A DNA stretch of 64,000 nt from Fratercula arctica (lineage: Eukaryota > Chordata > Aves > Charadriiformes > Alcidae). The notes beneath the pieces are model-generated. The model was not told the DNA's origin and searched no databases. It saw only the letters and a list, made by a program, of their open reading frames with translations. A program made the translations under genes and the position numbers. How positions within the stretch are numbered: position 1 is the stretch's first letter; every line of letters starts with the position of its first letter. This document shows, one piece after another, positions 39,501 through 48,005 of this stretch. The DNA lies in NCBI GenBank assembly GCA_947846985.1, contig CANTUZ010000008.1, positions 41,868,817 through 41,932,816 on the forward strand, in the 5' to 3' direction.

Positions 39501-40927
39501 CCTGAATCTTCTACTGACCTGACTATCCTTGCAATCCAGTATGGTCTAAACTAACACATCACTGCAACCACAGTGCACAGACTAAAATATTAGTTTAAAA
39601 ACACTGGGGTTTTCCTTCTTTTTTCCAAAAGCCATAGCCAGAAGCAAAATAAAACAGAGGAATTTATTTTCAAAACTATCGTATTTTCCAAATGAACACC
39701 ATCTTTTTTTTTTTTTTTTTTTAAACACATGTCCTGATGCAGTGCTTTTTTAAGCACACCACATAGTGTGAAAACAGCTGTGCAGTTTCAAGGAGACAGA
39801 AACTGAGGCACAAGCTTGTGAAGGACAATCTTCCACTTTTTTAATTGCTTTTATATTGGCTTACATCTTAATTCTAGCAAAGCAGGAAAAACTAAGGTAC
39901 TGGTAGGGCCTAACACTTAAGGTCTAATTATTTAGCCTCTAAAACAAAGCTCACAAGGTATTCTTGATTTGGCAGCTCACAGTTACAAAACAGAACGGAT
40001 AGAGCTCGTCTGACCTAGGGACAAAACTAGAATTTGGGTCACCTAACCAAAAATTACACATTTAAAAGCCATAAACTCCTAACATAACTTGCCACAACTC
40101 AATTGTGAAAGGAAGTCAAACTCATTTTTTGCCTCTAAAAGCCACAGCAAACAAAATTATGTCTAGCTTATTACATCCTAATCTTTATAGCTTGGTCATA
40201 CCCAGTACTAAACAAAAACACGACTACCTAGCCCGTTACTGTGTGTGGCAGGCACTGGGAATGTCAATTTTACAACAGCACATGGGGACCGTGAGTCTTT
40301 ATGACAAGTCTTGTCACTCCTCCAAAGATACTTTGCACTGACAGATCAACAACTAAAGCAAAAAGGGCGACAGGAGACTTTCAGTTCAGAATTTGAACTC
40401 TTGCTTAGACTGCCCCTATCAGAGGCATGGGGGGGATATAATTACCTCAGATTTTCTAGGGGTCACTCAGGGACTCATCAGCAATGAAAAAAGCACTTCT
40501 CAAGCGAGCAAGTCCCCACCACCTCTTCAGGAAAACCCCCCGCGGGCAATAACCAACAAAAAGCAGCGACAAGGCCGTGGGGTTTGGGTTTTTTTTGGCT
40601 TTCCATCCCCCTTACTCTGTGAAATAACTTCGCAACCCGCGGGCCTCCTGCTGGGACAGCCCTACCCCGGCTCCCAGCCGGCGGCAGAGGCAGGGTCGCA
40701 CGCTGCCGGAGCCGGGCGCAAGCGCTCCCCCTCCAGCGGCCGGGGTCCGCGGAGCGCTGAGGAGACGGGCCCGCCCGCGCCGCTCGCCCCCTGAGGCGGG
40801 GAACCGGCGGCACCCCGAGGGCACCCCGCAGCCGCCCGCCTCAGGCGTGGAGGAGGAGAACAGTCCGGGCAGGAAGGATACTCTGCAGGCAGAAGGACAC
40901 CTCAGAGCCCGCCGCCTCCTCCGCCAT
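12393..40927 (-). CDS. SPAG16: SPAG16 (PF20), 5' half: exons 1-9, partial gene
   Basis: SPAG16/PF20 is a WD40 protein of the ciliary and flagellar axoneme, placed on the C1-C2 central-pair bridge and needed for sperm motility. Nine exons (40882-40927, 37251-37297, 36747-36845, 31902-32029, 26605-26742, 21154-21261, 19625-19742, 18134-18203, 12393-12541) all have AG/GT borders. Their phases match and they join into one open frame of 301 codons. Recognition rests on strings close to the human protein, such as [53 protein letters not shown] and EGPTQK. Visible regions are an acidic N-terminus (about 20-60), a LisH-like motif (about 86-107), coiled coil (about 135-250) and a basic linker (about 253-301). 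The human protein is about 631 residues. Its WD40 repeats are missing here because the gene runs off the left edge. No frameshift or stop interrupts the exons, so the gene looks intact. Confidence 0.95.
12947..13130 (-). mobile_element. CR1 LINE 3' fragment A
   Basis: An antisense CR1 3' end: GGAAGGGACCTTA-like terminus, then the CCACCAGCCCAGGTTGCTCC and CCAGGGATGGGGCAGCCACA landmarks. It is 5'-truncated after the GGGGCTCACCACC segment and oriented with SPAG16 transcription. Its terminal octamer is degraded. Confidence 0.9.
14775..14928 (+). mobile_element. CR1 LINE 3' fragment F (second subfamily)
   Basis: GAGGCACCATCCCTGGAGGT at the 5' truncation, then GATGATCTGAAAGGTCCCTT and an ATTCTATGACTCTA terminus. 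It belongs to the same subfamily as the copies at 48.0 and 56.0 kb and differs from the 41.5/46.5 kb type. Confidence 0.9.
17367..17955 (-). mobile_element. CR1 LINE 3' fragment B
   Basis: About 590 bases of antisense CR1. It runs from the GGTTGGAAGGGACCTTAAAG terminus at 17370 through the end of ORF2 (minus-strand frame with [20 protein letters not shown], then [20 protein letters not shown]) to a truncation near GATGCAGCCAAGGATGCAGT. The ORF2 remnant is interrupted upstream, so the copy is dead. Confidence 0.95.
18134..18203 (-). CDS. SPAG16: SPAG16 exon 8
   Basis: Residues 229-251, [20 protein letters not shown] then VTK, plus one base of codon 252. It corresponds to human ISGLQETLKKLQRG and the less conserved sequence after it. 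The acceptor is TAAAATTAG/GTTACA and the donor is CAAAAG/GTAAAA. This small exon closes the coiled coil and begins the variable linker. It is entered in phase 0 and left in phase 1, consistent with exons 7 and 9. Confidence 0.96.
18204..19624 (-). other. SPAG16 intron 7
   Basis: Unique AT-rich intron with poly-T tracts near 18.76 and 18.99 kb; nothing else recognised. Confidence 0.85.
19625..19742 (-). CDS. SPAG16: SPAG16 exon 7, coiled coil
   Basis: One base completes R189. Residues 190-228 read [20 protein letters not shown] and then [19 protein letters not shown], against human LKLHYASYEPTLRVLHEKHH and [18 protein letters not shown]. The acceptor is TTGTTCACAG/GCTGAA and the donor is GGGCAG/GTAAAA, leaving in phase 0. 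The segment is helical and charged and continues the coiled coil. Confidence 0.98.
19743..21153 (-). other. SPAG16 intron 6
   Basis: Unique AT-rich intron of about 1.4 kb; no repeat or exon recognised on either strand. Confidence 0.85.
21154..21261 (-). CDS. SPAG16: SPAG16 exon 6, coiled coil
   Basis: One base completes N153. Residues 154-188 follow, including the most conserved string seen here, [20 protein letters not shown], nearly identical to human [20 protein letters not shown]. The exon ends LLCDIK and AG of codon 189. The acceptor is AACATATAG/CAAAGC and the donor is TAAAAG/GTAAAA. The residues are highly charged and helical, as expected for the central coiled coil. The conservation of the HRMHHKR block suggests a specific protein contact, though its partner cannot be read from sequence. 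Confidence 0.98.
22392..22584 (+). CDS. Exon-like open segment, opposite strand in SPAG16 intron 5 (unknown)
   Basis: I do not recognise the product. The plus strand is open from 22334 to a stop at 22589. The interval 22392-22584 has a pyrimidine-rich acceptor (CGCCCCTTCAG/AGCC) and a strong donor (TTTCAAAA/GTGAGTT). It encodes a basic, serine-rich sequence including [20 protein letters not shown] and [17 protein letters not shown]. It enters with two bases of a codon and leaves in phase 2, which fits the next segment at 23792. It lies entirely inside an intron of SPAG16, antisense to it. It could be an exon of a nested gene, a decayed retrocopy or a chance open frame. No start codon or promoter was found, so the call is tentative. 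Confidence 0.35.
23792..23885 (+). CDS. Possible terminal exon of the same unknown nested gene
   Basis: The acceptor TTTATTTCTTTAACAG/GCATTC has a good pyrimidine tract. Spliced to the 22584 donor, the frame stays open for 30 codons after the junction codon, including [20 protein letters not shown], and ends at TAA 23883-23885. A variant polyadenylation signal ATTAAA follows at 23971. All three frames are fairly open here, so the open frame alone is weak evidence. The matching phase and the downstream ATTAAA are the supporting points. The product is not recognised. Confidence 0.3.
23971..23976 (+). terminator. ATTAAA, possible poly(A) signal of the nested candidate
   Basis: The common ATTAAA variant lies about 85 bases after the stop at 23885. 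In AT-rich DNA such hexamers are frequent, so it counts only together with the two exon-like segments. Confidence 0.25.
25409..25461 (+). repeat. Purine (GA-rich) tract
   Basis: About 53 bases almost purely G/A, with GAAA repeats and two G runs, broken by a single T. Confidence 0.85.
26605..26742 (-). CDS. SPAG16: SPAG16 exon 5, start of coiled coil
   Basis: The first base completes W107. Residues 108-152 follow, [20 protein letters not shown] and then a helical stretch ending [12 protein letters not shown], with two bases of codon 153 at the end. Human has YELIQKGVTELRTVGNVPDV and then NLKKDLKHYKQAA. The acceptor is TTCTACTAG/GTATGA and the donor is GCAAA/GTACGT. The heptad-like L/N/L spacing from about residue 135 marks the start of the coiled-coil region. 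Open frames on the plus strand across this position are shadows of this exon. Confidence 0.97.
26743..31901 (-). other. SPAG16 intron 4
   Basis: A 5.2 kb AT-rich intron. No transposable element or exon is recognised; poly-T tracts lie near 27.1 and 27.75 kb. The 111-codon minus-strand frame at 30824-31159 lacks any conserved feature. Confidence 0.8.
31902..32029 (-). CDS. SPAG16: SPAG16 exon 4, LisH-like motif
   Basis: Residues 65-106 plus two bases of codon 107 (W). The start, [17 protein letters not shown], is less conserved. It is followed by [20 protein letters not shown] and QTEW, close to human EDFLCNFLIKMGMTRTLDCF and QSEW. The spacing of L, G, T, F and E fits a LisH-type dimerisation motif, which I infer from the pattern. 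The acceptor is TTAATTTCAG/GCTTTG and the donor is GAATG/GTAAAA, leaving in phase 2. Motifs of this kind usually mediate dimerisation ahead of a coiled coil and WD40 domain, and that is the order in SPAG16. Confidence 0.97.
32030..36746 (-). other. SPAG16 intron 3
   Basis: A 4.7 kb intron with an old MIR SINE at 34.1 kb. Open frames at 32397-32754 (plus strand) overlap in two frames and show no conserved pattern. Nothing else recognised. Confidence 0.8.
34100..34285 (+). mobile_element. Old MIR SINE
   Basis: The MIR core and 3' region can be followed in order. It begins with an AATTCCTAGCTCT-like segment and continues with GTGAGTGATATTAGGCTAAC, the TTTAACTTAATCTTAACCTT stretch, TAAAATGGCATAACAGTAAT and the ACCTATTTAAAAATGAGGA stretch. 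It is heavily diverged, as expected for an element older than birds. Confidence 0.6.
36747..36845 (-). CDS. SPAG16: SPAG16 exon 3
   Basis: Residues 32-64 (33 codons, phase 0 at both ends) begin [20 protein letters not shown] and end AQIL. They match human IPDDNFSIPEGEEDLAKAI and the TEIL that follows. The acceptor is TATTTAG/GTTCCA and the donor is TTTTA/GTAAGA, a strong donor apart from the final exon base. The intron to exon 2 is only about 400 bases, the shortest in this part of the gene. The composition is strongly acidic. No enzymatic motif is visible; the segment is probably a flexible interaction region ahead of the LisH-like motif. Confidence 0.96.
36846..37250 (-). other. SPAG16 intron 2
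   Basis: A short, very AT-rich intron of 405 bases; nothing else seen. Confidence 0.9.
37251..37297 (-). CDS. SPAG16: SPAG16 exon 2 (47 nt)
   Basis: This very short exon encodes [15 protein letters not shown] (residues 17-31), the acidic, tyrosine-bearing segment that matches human VTITEASEDDYEYEE. The acceptor is TCTGCAG/AATTTACC, with a plausible CTGAC branch point 22-26 bases upstream. The donor is GAAGAG/GTAATT. It enters with two bases completing codon 16 (K) and leaves in phase 0. A second acceptor with a better pyrimidine tract (TTTTTTTTAAG) lies 50 bases upstream, at 37348. Using it would insert an open but non-homologous stretch and shift the frame relative to the chosen exon 1 donor, so I prefer the short form. 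Confidence 0.85.
37298..40539 (-). other. SPAG16 intron 1
   Basis: Unique AT-rich sequence. No repeat is firmly recognised; weak MIR-like wording near 38.68 and 39.79 kb is not strong enough to call. The 37348 alternative acceptor for exon 2 lies at its left end. Confidence 0.8.
40882..40927 (-). CDS. SPAG16: SPAG16 exon 1 (coding part), start codon
   Basis: This encodes residues 1-15, [15 protein letters not shown], plus the first base of codon 16. The ATG at 40927-40925 has a good Kozak context (G at -3 and G at +4). The donor CTGCAGA/GTATCC is modest but gives phase 1, which is what exon 2 needs. The joined segment VSFCLQ-K-FTIT aligns position by position with the human stretch that ends in LEQVTIT, which supports both the start and the junction. 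The exon is much shorter than the human first coding exon, which has roughly 30 extra N-terminal residues. Two earlier GTs (after 40901 and 40899) could be alternative donors but fit the reading frame or the homology less well. Confidence 0.75.
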
Positions 40928-41036
40928 GGCCGTTCCCTCCCCGCCGCCGCGTCGGGCCGTTGCCAGGGGCAGCCTCTCGCGAGAGGGAGCAGCCGCCGCG
41001 GGGCGGGGGCGGCAACAGCCTCCCGCCAGCGGCCAT
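40902..41036 (-). other. Upstream ATG/short ORF overlapping the SPAG16 start
   Basis: An ATG at 41036-41034 opens a 44-codon frame rich in G, P and R. It is out of frame with SPAG16 and stops at 40904-40902, inside SPAG16 codons 8-9. It would matter only if transcription starts above 41036. The positions of the X-box and GC box suggest that it normally starts below that point. Confidence 0.3.
40959..40973 (+). promoter_or_regulatory. X-box, candidate RFX-factor site
   Basis: GTTGCC-AGG-GGCAGC: a perfect left half-site and a right half-site one base away from GGCAAC, with a three-base spacer. It lies 31 bp upstream of the SPAG16 ATG. RFX sites at this distance are typical of cilia genes, and SPAG16 is an axonemal protein. 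A further GGCAAC half-site is at 41011-41016. Confidence 0.6.
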
Positions 41037-41165
41037 TTGATTGAATTTAGTCTAATTTAGAGTCACTCACACTTCATTTTCTTGCTCACGGAGGTGCTGT
41101 CTTGAAGTCGAGGCGAAGTTCCTCAGCGTTTTACGAGGGAGGGAGCGGCCCCGCGGGGGCCGTGA

Positions 41166-41452
41166 GGGGATGTGCTGGGGGGCGAGGTGTCTGTAGGGTT
41201 CCAGGGTGGTAGCTGGTGAAGCTGGGAACCGGCCTCAGTGTCCCGCCCGCTGGCTTCTGCGCCGTTTCTGACTAGGAAGTACTGAATTTTATTAAACAGA
41301 AGGAAAAACAACATGAGAAGGGAGGGGGAAAGGGCTCTGGTCTCATATGAAGGCACTAATTTCTTCTCCAGAGGAAACATTTTTGTAGGTGAAACAGATG
41401 TTTGCTGGTTCGCCTGAGGTCAGTGCTGTGGGACTGATAGCTTAAATTAAGT
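41166..41452. other. SPAG16 upstream flank
   Basis: Moderately GC-rich transition between the CpG island and a CR1 copy; no clear element. Confidence 0.7.
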
Positions 41453-42077
41453 TCATAGAATGGTTTGGGTTGGAAGGGACCTTAAAGGCCACCCAGTGCC
41501 ACCCCCTGCCCTGGGCAGGGACACCTCCCACCAGCCCAGGTTGCTCCAAGCCCCATCCAACCTGGCCTTGAACCCCTCCAGGGATGGGGCAGCCACAGCT
41601 CCTCTGGGCAACCTGGGCCAGGGGCTCACCCCCCTCACAGCAAAGAATTTCTTTCTAATATTGAATCTAAATCTACCCTCTTCCACCTTGAAGCCATTAC
41701 CCCTCATCCTATCACTACATGTCCTTGTAAAAAGTCCCCCTCCAGCTTTCCTGTAGGCCCCCTTCAGATATTGGAAGGCCACTATAAGGTCTCCCCAGAG
41801 GCTTCTCTTCTCCAGGCTGAACAACCCCAACTCTCTCAGCCTGTCTTCAAGAGGAGAGATGCTCCAGCCCTCTCATCATCTTGGTGGCCCTCCTCTGGAC
41901 CTGCTCCAACAGGTCCGTGTCAAGTCCAGAGGTTGGTCAGGTCCAACAGGTCCTTCTTACATTGGGGGCCCCAGAGCTGGACAGGGTACTGCAGGTGGGG
42001 TCTCACCAGAGCAGAGTAGAGGGGCAGAATCACCTCCCTCGACCTGCTGGCCACGCTTCTTTTGGTGTGGCCCAGGC
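41453..42077 (-). mobile_element. CR1 LINE 3' fragment C with open ORF2 end
   Basis: About 625 bases of antisense CR1, with its 3' end at 41453 (sense terminus ATTCTATGA). It reads from the last part of ORF2 into a short 3' tail. A minus-strand frame at 41453-41830 stays open for 125 codons and contains [20 protein letters not shown], then [17 protein letters not shown] and [18 protein letters not shown], the C-terminus of the CR1 endonuclease/reverse transcriptase polyprotein. It is 5'-truncated within ORF2 and cannot move on its own. It sits about 300 bases above the SPAG16 CpG island. Confidence 0.95.
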
Positions 42078-45000
42078 AGTATGTTCTAGTTTAATTAAAA
42101 GCAGGAGTTTTCCCAGGAAAAAGTGTAGGAAAGAAGCATACTATACCCTATATGTTTGTGGAGATTATGTGTTATGGCTCTTCGGAGTTTGAGATAAGGT
42201 TGCAGGACTCAAGAGAAAATTTTCAGTCCCTTTTTTTTTTTCTTTTAAAATAAGCTTAGAGGTCCCAGTCCTAAATTTCCATTGAGTTAATGGGCTTTGT
42301 ATGCAGTAAGAATTCAGAATCAGTGCCTGAATTCATATAAAGTAACTGAAAATAAATGCCCAAAGTCTCTGGAAAAAAAAAAAAATCAAAAAAGAAGTAC
42401 TAATAGCTGGTCTGAAAGGAGAGGTACCAGTTTTGCTTGAAGCTTTAAAAAAATAAAAATCTAGCAATTGAAATATAGTCTGAAGATCAGAGAAGATGGG
42501 AGCAGGTGAAGTTGAATTATAAGATTCAATCCAGTCTTCAGCCTGAAAAAAACTAAGATGCAATCCTGCAAGAGGGCCTGTTATTTATGAAACTATTATT
42601 TTAGCATTTTTTTTCCAGAGACTGTCACACAGGGAAGAATAAGATTGGAAAACAGTTAATAGTGAAGGACAAAAGGATCTGTGTCTTCTTGGCTTGTTAA
42701 ATAGTTAAACAGCTTGATCAAAGTGCAGAGGTGATAGCTTTGATAAGAAAGGCTATGCAAAGATAGAAACATATCCAACCATATGGAGAATTAAATCCAA
42801 ATAAATTACAGCTAAAAACAAAGAGCAAATTTTAAACAAATAACTATTTGACTTTTCAAGTATAATGGAAACTGTTCTTGGTGGATTTTAGCAATGACAG
42901 AATTCTTCATAAAAGTTACGTTCTGCATTCAGACACCAGCTAGTTCAGGATGTCTCAGGACTTGTGTTTTCAGAAAAGTCAGATATGGTCATTGCAATGG
43001 TACTTTCTGTGAAAAAAGGTTGAAATGAGAAGATGACCAGTTCTACCATATGTGGAGATGTGCCAGTATCCTTAAGGACCCGTAGAGTTTATTTGCTTTT
43101 AAAGACAAATCGGTTGGTCGCTGATTGTTATTTCCCAAAGGTTTAAAACTTTGTTTGGAAACAGTGTTTGGGTGGCAACTTCTAAACTATTTATATCATC
43201 CCATTGTAACTATATAAATGACCTGACAGTACAATAATTTTCCTTCAAAAGGCTTAACAAGCCAACTTGTTTCTCTCTACCATGTTGAGAGCCACCTACC
43301 ATAAATACATTATATTTGGTTATTGCTAAGCTGAATTCCAAGCACCCAGTTCACCCTGCTTTATAGCCTCGTAACAGTCTGCGTTCTAAGTGATTATCAT
43401 CTCCCAAATGGCAATAACCAATGTGGTTACTGTATCCCATAACTTCTCATGAGAAAGACATGGAAGCAGCATCTGCTGTGGCTTGAGCGTTTCATTAGAC
43501 AGACTGTTTACTTTTCTCACGCAGCAAAGACTAAGCCATGCACCTTGGCCAGATACATCAGCCAGACAAGTTATAGTATTTGGAAAACATCACTCATGAA
43601 AACTGGCTGAGCTGGACTGCTCCAGAAGTGTTGCACATGCTCCCAAGCCCTAAGGGCCAGATCCTTTTTCAGCTTTATACGACTAACTGAAGGATTGTGA
43701 GACCATGCTCTCGTTCAGAGCGAAATATCCCCTCCTATTGAATTCAACAAGCCAACTGACTACAATTCTGACAAGCTGAGTTAAAAAAACAGAATATCCA
43801 TCCCAGCCACTTTCAGTGACTTTCCCTCCCCTGCAGGAATACATCCAAAACGTCCAGTTTATGCACTTCTTCACAACAGAGAAGCAGTCAGCAAAGAATT
43901 ATCTGCCCCACTGACTTTTATACACCCATTTCTGATTGTTCTTCAGTGCAGCTTTTGGGGAGAGAGGACAAGGGAATGTCATCAATTCAGCTTTTTGAAT
44001 GAGCACATAGTGTGGCCAGGAACACTATACAGACAATATCATGGTGACAGTCAAGAGGCCATTGTCCACATGGCTATGGTGGAGCATGGGACCACAGCTG
44101 GAAGCCAGAGCGAGTTGGCAAACATCTCATTCCAACTTCTGCTGTGCCATCTGGCTTCCAGTTAGGTGACTGACGTTAAATGTATTTTCTCCGTATAACC
44201 ATCTGGCAGCTGCTTGTACAACAACAGAGTAACACGCAGAATTTGGCTAACGGTTATCCTTAGAATCATAGCAAGGATACTTGCAACATTGAGATTCTGA
44301 AATAAAAAAGTCTTACAAAGAAAGTTTCTTTAACAGATGGCATTGCATGCACAGAGTATTGCAGGTGGGGAACAGGGAGCAGGAAGTTATACAGCCATAT
44401 AGTTTGCATGTATTTATTTTACAGAGGTCCTGTAAAAGTTTCTGGGGAGGAGAGGGCACCCGTACAGTTTTCCACAGCATGTGAACATTGCATCCAATGA
44501 AATGTTTGTTCTTGAAAAGTCTCAACACTTCTGCCATGCTACGGAAATACATTCACTTCTCCAGAATTAGAGGAGATGGGCTTTCCCCCCACCCCCCCCC
44601 CAATGATGTATACCAAAGGTTGTTTTGATCAAGGAAACAAATTAAAGGACTTGATTAGTACAAACAACACAAAGCGTCAAAAAGATGGAACTTTAACAAA
44701 AATTTGATCTGAAAATGTAAATATTGCCAAAAGCAGTGTAAGTGTAGCATGAAGTACAGTGCAATAGCTGTAATGCCAGGTCTTCATATTTATAAAGGTC
44801 ACATTTGCAAAGCTTAGGGGCCGTAGTAACCTTGCTGGACTTTAAATGTGACAGAATGGGATGCTTTAAAAAAAAAAAAAAAGGAGTAGGATTTTCAATA
44901 AATATGATCCCATGACAGCTTAAATCAATAAATCTTCTACTCTGCCTCCTGCTGTGCTCCTGTGCTGGTGCTCCTATGCTTCTCAAATAATTTAAACCTA

Positions 45001-46514
45001 AAAAAACCTAACCCAGAAAAAAAAAGGAGATTTTTTTTGAATGCTAGGAAAAGCAATACTAAAATGCTAGAGGTTTGGTCAGACTTAAGCTGAAGTTATT
45101 AAATGTAGTACTGTTTTGTGTCTGCTCTGCAGAAGAACATTCAATGTATAAGCTTCTACTATGTTTCCAGATATCTCTATAGATTAGATCTGGGATATAC
45201 AAAGTCTCTGAAAAGAAGGGTTTGAGTTGAGATTGTATTGGAACAAGAATGTCTTTTTCCCAATGCATCAGCACTTCTGGTGATGTTCATTCTCCTAAAC
45301 ATTATTAAAAGCATAACTAGCATTGGTTGGAGTACTAGTTACACTGTTTATTCACCTAATCCGAAAGCTGGTTTTCTTTGATAAATTTCTGAAGTTTAGC
45401 CTGGCTTCAATTTCACACATCTTTTTCACAGGGCAGAAATGGTAAGACAATGCTCTGCTCAAAACCCAACGATTGGGGTGCAAACAGAAGTATGAAGAGG
45501 TTTGACTCCACTTACAGAAAAAAATCAGGATTGAAGAGTCAAGCATTGTGTCAGTAACACAGAGTGACATCGGTACAGCGGGATCACGCAGCACAGGTTT
45601 TACAGGGCAGTACTGTGAAGCGCAGGTGTCCCGCTGCAGACACTGGAGCTGTAAAGTATATAGTCTAGTCTGTACAGTGTAATGTATTATGAAAGAGTTA
45701 TTCTATCCACACTGCTGCTGCTGTTTCCAAGAACTACAGCCTCCACATCTTCTGCTGTTGTTGCCTTTGAAAATTCTCAGGAGCATTGGACAGATGGTAC
45801 ATTTTGGCTCTCCATGTACTAAATTTGGGAGTATTTCTGCATCACAGACAAGAATAAATTGCGCTAAGAGAGAGAAGAGAGGTGGCATGTAGTCATTTTT
45901 TATTTTAGAAGTGTAAGTGACCCATGTTCTCTCTAAACTCCAGCTTTATGAACACAAAGTTCTTTATGCCGCTTATAGGAACTAATGATCATCTATTCCT
46001 GATAACTAGAGGCTTTTCATTTCATATGTTCTTCTCTTCAAAATTAAATTTAGTTAACATGCTTTTCAAATTTGGGTAACTGACCACAAAGCAGCTAACA
46101 ACCTCCTACTACAAGCTAAAAAAAAAAAAAAAAAAAAGTTATAACTGTATGTGACAGTTGTAACAAGGAAAGCCACCATCTTTAACACAAAAGGCTAGAG
46201 AAAACAAAGTGCTGTGTTGCCCTGATATGTGCTTAGTGAGAGGCAGGAATTAAGATGCCATCATGTCAGAAGACACACAAGCTAAAGGCTAAGCAACAGA
46301 AAACCTAGCAGAAAGTATTACCTTTTTTTAATTTTACCATGCTTCCAGGTAAAGCACTATTTTTACCCAGGTAATGTATCTTCCCATTGGAAGTCTGAGT
46401 CTCATACTAATTAGCACATCCCAGAATAATTTCTGCTGTTTTCTGGTGTGTTTGGTTTTTTTTAAAAGAGAGTACATATGTGCCCACATTAATACCTGAC
46501 ATGACCAAGACTTT
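42078..46514. other. Intergenic, upstream of SPAG16
   Basis: AT-rich sequence without a supported gene. A 12-base inverted repeat lies at 44098-44109/44150-44161 and a C run near 44586. Parts may be very old repeats, but I could not match them. Confidence 0.65.
44098..44161. repeat. Inverted repeat (12-base arms)
   Basis: CTGGAAGCCAGA at 44098-44109 and its exact reverse complement at 44150-44161, separated by 40 bases. Two further outer positions can pair (one as G-U). Confidence 0.6.
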
Positions 46515-46855
46515 ATAGCAGCCTTCTAGTACCTAAGGGGGGCCCACAGGAGAGATGGGGAGGGACTCTTTATCAGGGAGTGTAGCAATAGATGAGGGGT
46601 AACGGTTTTAAACTGAAAGAGGGGAGATTTAGATTAGATATCAGGAAGAAATTCTTACTGTGAGGGGGGTGAGCCCCTGGCCCAGGTTGCCCAGAGAAGC
46701 TGTGGCTGCCCCATCCCTGGAGGGGTTCAAGGCCAGGTTGGACGGGGCTTGGAGCAACCTGATCTGGTGGGAGGTGTCCCTGCCCAGGGCAGGGGGGGGG
46801 GACTGCATGATCTTTAAGGTCCCTTCCAGCATAAACCATACTATGATTCTATAAA
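46515..46855 (+). mobile_element. CR1 LINE 3' fragment D
   Basis: A sense-oriented CR1 3' end. It begins CAGCCTTCTAGTACCTAAGG and continues through GGTAACGGTTTTAAACTGAA and the [20 protein letters not shown] frame to CCTTCCAGCATAAACCATAC and the terminal ATGATTCTATAA. A run of nine G interrupts the normally short G stretch near 46793. Same subfamily as copies B and C. Confidence 0.95.
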
Positions 46856-48005
46856 ACTGTCAAAGTCAAATTAAAAGCACACACAAATGAATATATCTAG
46901 CAGAACCATAAATTATTCAAAACTGTTGGGTGCTTCAACAAAACTAACTTTTCTCCCTGCAACCAGTCCTCTGTTATCTGTATCGTAGTCAGCTCAGCAC
47001 AGAAGACTTTGCTTCTTTTCACCCTTGTTGCCCCAACACATTGGCCTGCTCTTTGCTGCTTTCCTTAGACTCATTGCTGCTTTTTTCGCTTTAGTTTCTC
47101 CTATTCTGATTAACCTCCTTTGAAATCTGACCATTTCCATTTGTGTTTCTCACAGGTTTCCACAACACATATCTTTTCAGAGATACACATAGAAGATACT
47201 GTATGTTCCTGTTCCAGGGAAGCAACCAGGAGTTTAAAAAAAAAAAAAAAATTGGTCTGAGAGGTCACAAAATTTGATACAAGATGGGCAAGGACTAGCA
47301 GGGGATTTGTAGCCAAAAGGAACATTTGCTACCAGAGTATTTAGCCAAGCCTTCCCTAACTGCCTAAAGCCAGCTGCATGGGTCAAGACCAAGGATGGAA
47401 TTTTAACTTCCTCTCTATTATTTTTCTTTGTTCTTAATGCAGAGTCATTTTCTCACATACAGAATGTGAAGATATAAATAATTAGAAATCAAGTCATCCA
47501 CCTCTGATCTGTCTTACCTCAGCTGGGGGTGACAGTGTACACTAGTTTCTGTATATTAATATATGATGGAGACTGCACGATCTTTATGTCCTTCTTTTTG
47601 CTTTGTTATTATTAACAGAGATATAGGACTTCAGGCAACAATTCTGTAAAGAGCCAACATTTTGGATAAAAGGTGAGTTTTTTAAAAAATTATTTTTATA
47701 TCCAGTACTGATTGCAATTTGTGATGTGAAGGAAGCATTTTATGGTTTTCATTTTCACGTGTCTCTGATGAAAGCAGTAGTACAATATTGACACCCAATA
47801 CTTAAATGTCAAAGCTTTGCTTCCTGGTTTTTGTAATATTTTGTTTAAATATTGAAGTGCCACAAAATTGAAGTCTAAAAATGCTGTGTTTAATTTCTTT
47901 GGTTTTACCTTCACATTGCTTATAGCACAGCCATAACTTTTGCTATCAAGTCATTTGCCCATTTTGGTATAGAACAGAATGAGCAAATGTTGGTAATTCA
48001 GCTTC
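46856..48005. other. Intergenic
   Basis: AT-rich unique DNA with a poly-A tract at about 47235; no gene or element recognised. Confidence 0.7.

Larger units (their letters stand above)
40540..41165 (-). promoter_or_regulatory. SPAG16: SPAG16 CpG-island promoter
   Basis: A GC- and CpG-dense block stands out from AT-rich flanks. It surrounds the SPAG16 start codon at 40927 and extends about 350 bases into intron 1. It contains GC boxes (GGGGCGGGGG at 41000-41009) and an RFX-type X-box, with no TATA box at a useful distance. This fits a CpG-island promoter with dispersed starts. The plus-strand and minus-strand open frames inside the block are products of GC composition. The transcription start is not directly visible; I place it between the X-box and the ATG. 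Confidence 0.8.

Noticed and set aside
40393..40824. Long frames on both strands in the SPAG16 CpG island
   Set aside because: GC-rich sequence with few stops. They lie in intron 1 just after exon 1 and have no homology or splice fit.
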